Source: Acidimicrobiaceae bacterium
GTDB lineage: Bacteria; Actinomycetota; Acidimicrobiia; Acidimicrobiales; UBA8190
Assembly (NCBI GenBank): GCA_003131945.1
Contig: PKWD01000422.1
Location: 12,040 to 21,583 of the forward strand
Length of the DNA stretch: 9,544 nucleotides
Reading direction: 5' to 3'
The position numbers and the translations under genes were made by a program. Positions within the stretch are counted from its first letter, which is position 1. Every line of letters starts with the position of its first letter. The notes below the pieces were generated by a model. It did no database searches and was not told the DNA's origin. It was given only the letters and a program-made list of their open reading frames with translations. Below are positions 7,667 through 9,544 of this stretch, one piece after another.

Positions 7667-8280
7667 TGGAACAGCTGAAGCGCTTCCGCGTCCCCGTGAT
7701 CACAGGCGTGGGCGCTCTGGTTCTCGCTCTCATCGTCTATGCCGCTTGGATCTCTCCCGAGGGTAGCCATTTGGCGAAGCTCCAGGCCATGCAGACGCAG
7801 CTACAAAGCCAGGAGAGCGGTCTTCAGGTCAGGATTGCCACTCTCCGTCGGGAGAAAACGCAACTTGGGGCCAATTGTCAGCAGCTCACGACGAACCTCA
7901 CGGAGATCCCCGGCACACCAAGTGTTGACAGCTTCTTCAATCAGGTCAGCGCATTGGCAGTGGCGAGCGGCGACCCCAATACCCCGAACATCAGTGTCAC
8001 GGCGGCATCAGGAGGGGCCAAGGGCGGGGTGACGCCGGTGACCGTCGCCCTGACTCTGGAGGGTACCTACGGGCAGATGATCTCATTCCTTCAAGGACTG
8101 AACACGTTCCCTCGGATCTTCACCGTGACGACGATTTCGGTCACCGGCGGTGCCGTTGCCAGTGGCGGCCAGGCAGTGTCGCCGGCGACGGCGGGGTACA
8201 CGCTTGACATGAGTGGGAACATCTTCTACAGCTCGGGCGAAAAGAACGTCTGTGCCTCCTCGGACGCCACAACGACCTGA
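7666..8280 (+). CDS. pilO: Type IV pilus alignment protein PilO
   Basis: This 204-residue bitopic protein has the PilO layout: a short basic cytoplasmic N-terminus, one membrane helix (about residues 9-29), a predicted coiled coil (about 34-80, rich in Gln, Leu and Arg), and a small ferredoxin-like C-terminal domain. The usual PilO core pattern 'L.LEGTYGQMISFLQGLNTFPRIF' spans about 129-152. PilO pairs with PilN to form the alignment complex in the cell envelope. The start follows a TGATG overlap with the PilMN stop, which implies translational coupling. Two cysteines, C71 and C196, could form a disulfide outside the membrane, but I cannot test this. No PilP or PilQ gene follows, unlike Gram-negative loci. 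Identity rests on architecture and position more than on a single motif. Confidence 0.87.
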   Translation: MEQLKRFRVPVITGVGALVLALIVYAAWISPEGSHLAKLQAMQTQLQSQESGLQVRIATLRREKTQLGANCQQLTTNLTEIPGTPSVDSFFNQVSALAVASGDPNTPNISVTAASGGAKGGVTPVTVALTLEGTYGQMISFLQGLNTFPRIFTVTTISVTGGAVASGGQAVSPATAGYTLDMSGNIFYSSGEKNVCASSDATTT

Positions 8281-8422
8281 GGACGCGGGTCTTCCATCTA
8301 TGGGTTCACATCCGCTGCCAGGAGAAGCTGTGAGGGATGTGGCGGACATCGTCGGCGGGGTGCCAGATACATGTCTGAACTCTCGTCCGAAGGGAATGTC
8401 AAGAGTGTTGTCCATCCTCTGC

Positions 8423-8450
8423 TAAAGGCGACCCGGCATCGTGCCGATGG
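8423..8450 (+). promoter_or_regulatory. Candidate sigma-28/WhiG-class promoter for the pilin gene
   Basis: TAAA at 8423-8426 and GCCGATGG at 8443-8450 are separated by 16 bases. This resembles the motility/WhiG-family consensus TAAA-N15/16-GCCGATAA, matching all four -35 bases and six of eight -10 bases. Transcription would begin near 8457, leaving a leader of about 30 bases with the Shine-Dalgarno site. The element lies in the 206-bp gap between pilO and the pilin gene (8281-8486), where I see no convincing gene. The -10 part overlaps a small inverted repeat (CGGCA-TCG-TGCCG), so a hairpin is an alternative reading. Confidence 0.45.
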
Positions 8451-8475
8451 CTAAGTCGATAGCTATTGCCTATGT

Positions 8476-8481
8476 AGGAGG
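8476..8481 (+). promoter_or_regulatory. Strong ribosome binding site of the pilin gene
   Basis: A perfect AGGAGG lies 5 bases before the ATG at 8487. It is the strongest Shine-Dalgarno site in the window, as expected for an abundant fibre subunit, and it fixes the start of a long-leader prepilin. Confidence 0.9.
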
Positions 8482-8486
8482 ATCCA

Positions 8487-9137
8487 ATGTTTCAACACGT
8501 GCTGCGCCGTCTCCGCGACGCGCAGGCCGCCGAGCTTGAAGGTGAGGCGGCTGCTGAAGCCGGGTTCACCCTAATCGAGCTCATGGTGGTCTTGCTCATC
8601 ATTGCCATCTTGCTTGCCATCGCCATTCCGACCTTCCTCGGGGTGACGGGCTCGGCCAACGACCGTTCCGCTCAGTCGAATCTTACGAACGCCCTCACCG
8701 AGGCGTCGGCGTCGTATCAAAGCAACAACCAGACGTACGCCGGGATCTCGGCCGCCTTGGTGACGGCGGCACCAGAGTTTGCATGGAGCGCGTCAAACGC
8801 CTCTGTGGCGGCGGGGACGAACCAAGTCAGCGTCAACCCTGTCGATGTCGCCTCTACAAGTGACGCCAAGGGCGTGATCCTGGCGGCCCTGAGCAAGAGC
8901 AGCAGCACGTGCTGGTGGGTTGTACAGCTGAACACGACCCCGAACGCCACCGGTATTGCGTCGACGGGATTCAACACGGCGGCTTCGGGCGCCGGGTTTC
9001 AATCTGGTGCCAGCAATCCCGGCACCTTCTATGCCAAAAAGGTGAACGGAGGAACGAACTGCAAGGCGAACTTCCCGGAGAACGCCGGCGCCGCCTTTAA
9101 CTGGGGGACGAGCTACGCCAACGCCGGTGTGAACTGA
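8487..9137 (+). CDS. Type IV pilin (PilA-like) precursor
   Basis: This 216-residue prepilin is the likely major subunit of the pilus. A 26-residue leader ends in Ala-Gly and is followed by the class III signal core FTLIELMVVLLIIAIL. Cleavage is predicted between Gly26 and Phe27, leaving Glu at mature position 5, which is needed for subunit assembly. The hydrophobic N-terminal helix (about 27-50) continues into an amphipathic helix with polar Asn/Gln/Ser residues. The C-terminal globular part is rich in Ser, Thr, Ala, Asn and Gly. Two cysteines, C142 (in a CWW motif) and C192, could close a D-region disulfide loop of about 50 residues. The leader is long for a type IVa pilin. A prepilin peptidase (PilD) must process it, and none is encoded in this window. 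The separate promoter-like element and strong ribosome binding site fit high expression independent of the assembly genes. Confidence 0.95.
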   Translation: MFQHVLRRLRDAQAAELEGEAAAEAGFTLIELMVVLLIIAILLAIAIPTFLGVTGSANDRSAQSNLTNALTEASASYQSNNQTYAGISAALVTAAPEFAWSASNASVAAGTNQVSVNPVDVASTSDAKGVILAALSKSSSTCWWVVQLNTTPNATGIASTGFNTAASGAGFQSGASNPGTFYAKKVNGGTNCKANFPENAGAAFNWGTSYANAGVN

Positions 9138-9151
9138 GCCGAGAGTGGACG

Positions 9152-9163
9152 ACGGCGCGCCGT
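9152..9163 (+). terminator. GC-rich palindrome between convergent genes, possible terminator
   Basis: ACGGCGCGCCGT is a perfect 12-base palindrome in the 27-bp gap between the pilin stop and the stop of the convergent minus-strand gene. As RNA it could form only a short stem with a tight loop, and no T-run follows, so it is a weak terminator candidate at best. It could serve either strand. Confidence 0.25.
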
Positions 9164-9164
9164 T

Positions 9165-9544
<380 letters not shown>

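Noticed and set aside
8300..8425. A 41-codon plus-strand frame in the pilO-pilin gap
   Set aside because: There is no ribosome binding site, no recognised motif, and it overlaps the candidate promoter element.
8434..8446. Inverted repeat CGGCA-TCG-TGCCG as a terminator for the pilO operon
   Set aside because: The stem is only five base pairs and no T-run follows. It overlaps the promoter-like element, which explains the sequence at least as well.

Overview
The window carries most of a type IV pilus (T4P) assembly operon, read left to right, and ends in a convergent acyl-CoA carboxylase gene. The organism looks like a high-GC, monoderm actinobacterium. I lean towards Acidimicrobiia or a relative, but this is an inference from gene content, domain style and GC-rich codon use, not a database match. 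No secretin (PilQ) or pilotin (PilP) gene follows pilO, which suits a cell without an outer membrane.

Layout: pilB (extension ATPase, 5' end cut by the window edge) overlaps pilT (retraction ATPase) by ATGA. pilT is followed after 9 bp by pilC (inner-membrane platform). Next comes a 431-residue polytopic membrane protein that resembles GT-C (GT87-like) glycosyltransferases and does not look like a prepilin peptidase. After a 103-bp gap comes a single gene that fuses PilM (actin-like cytoplasmic ATPase fold) to PilN (bitopic membrane protein). Its stop overlaps the start of pilO. A 206-bp non-coding gap holds a candidate sigma-28/WhiG-class promoter and a strong ribosome binding site, followed by a type IV pilin gene (pilA-like). 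A 27-bp gap with a perfect palindrome separates it from the 3' end of an acyl-CoA carboxylase carboxyltransferase (beta) subunit gene on the minus strand, cut by the right edge.

How it works together: PilB and PilT act on the PilC platform to add or remove pilin subunits. PilM-PilN and PilO form the alignment complex around the platform. PilA is the fibre subunit and needs a prepilin peptidase that is not encoded in this window. The GT-C-like protein could glycosylate pilin or another surface product, but only its position suggests this.

The most distinctive features are the PilM-PilN fusion, the PilT with a PilB-like N-terminal domain, the GT-C-like protein inside the operon, and the TAAA-N16-GCCGAT promoter-like element ahead of the pilin gene.
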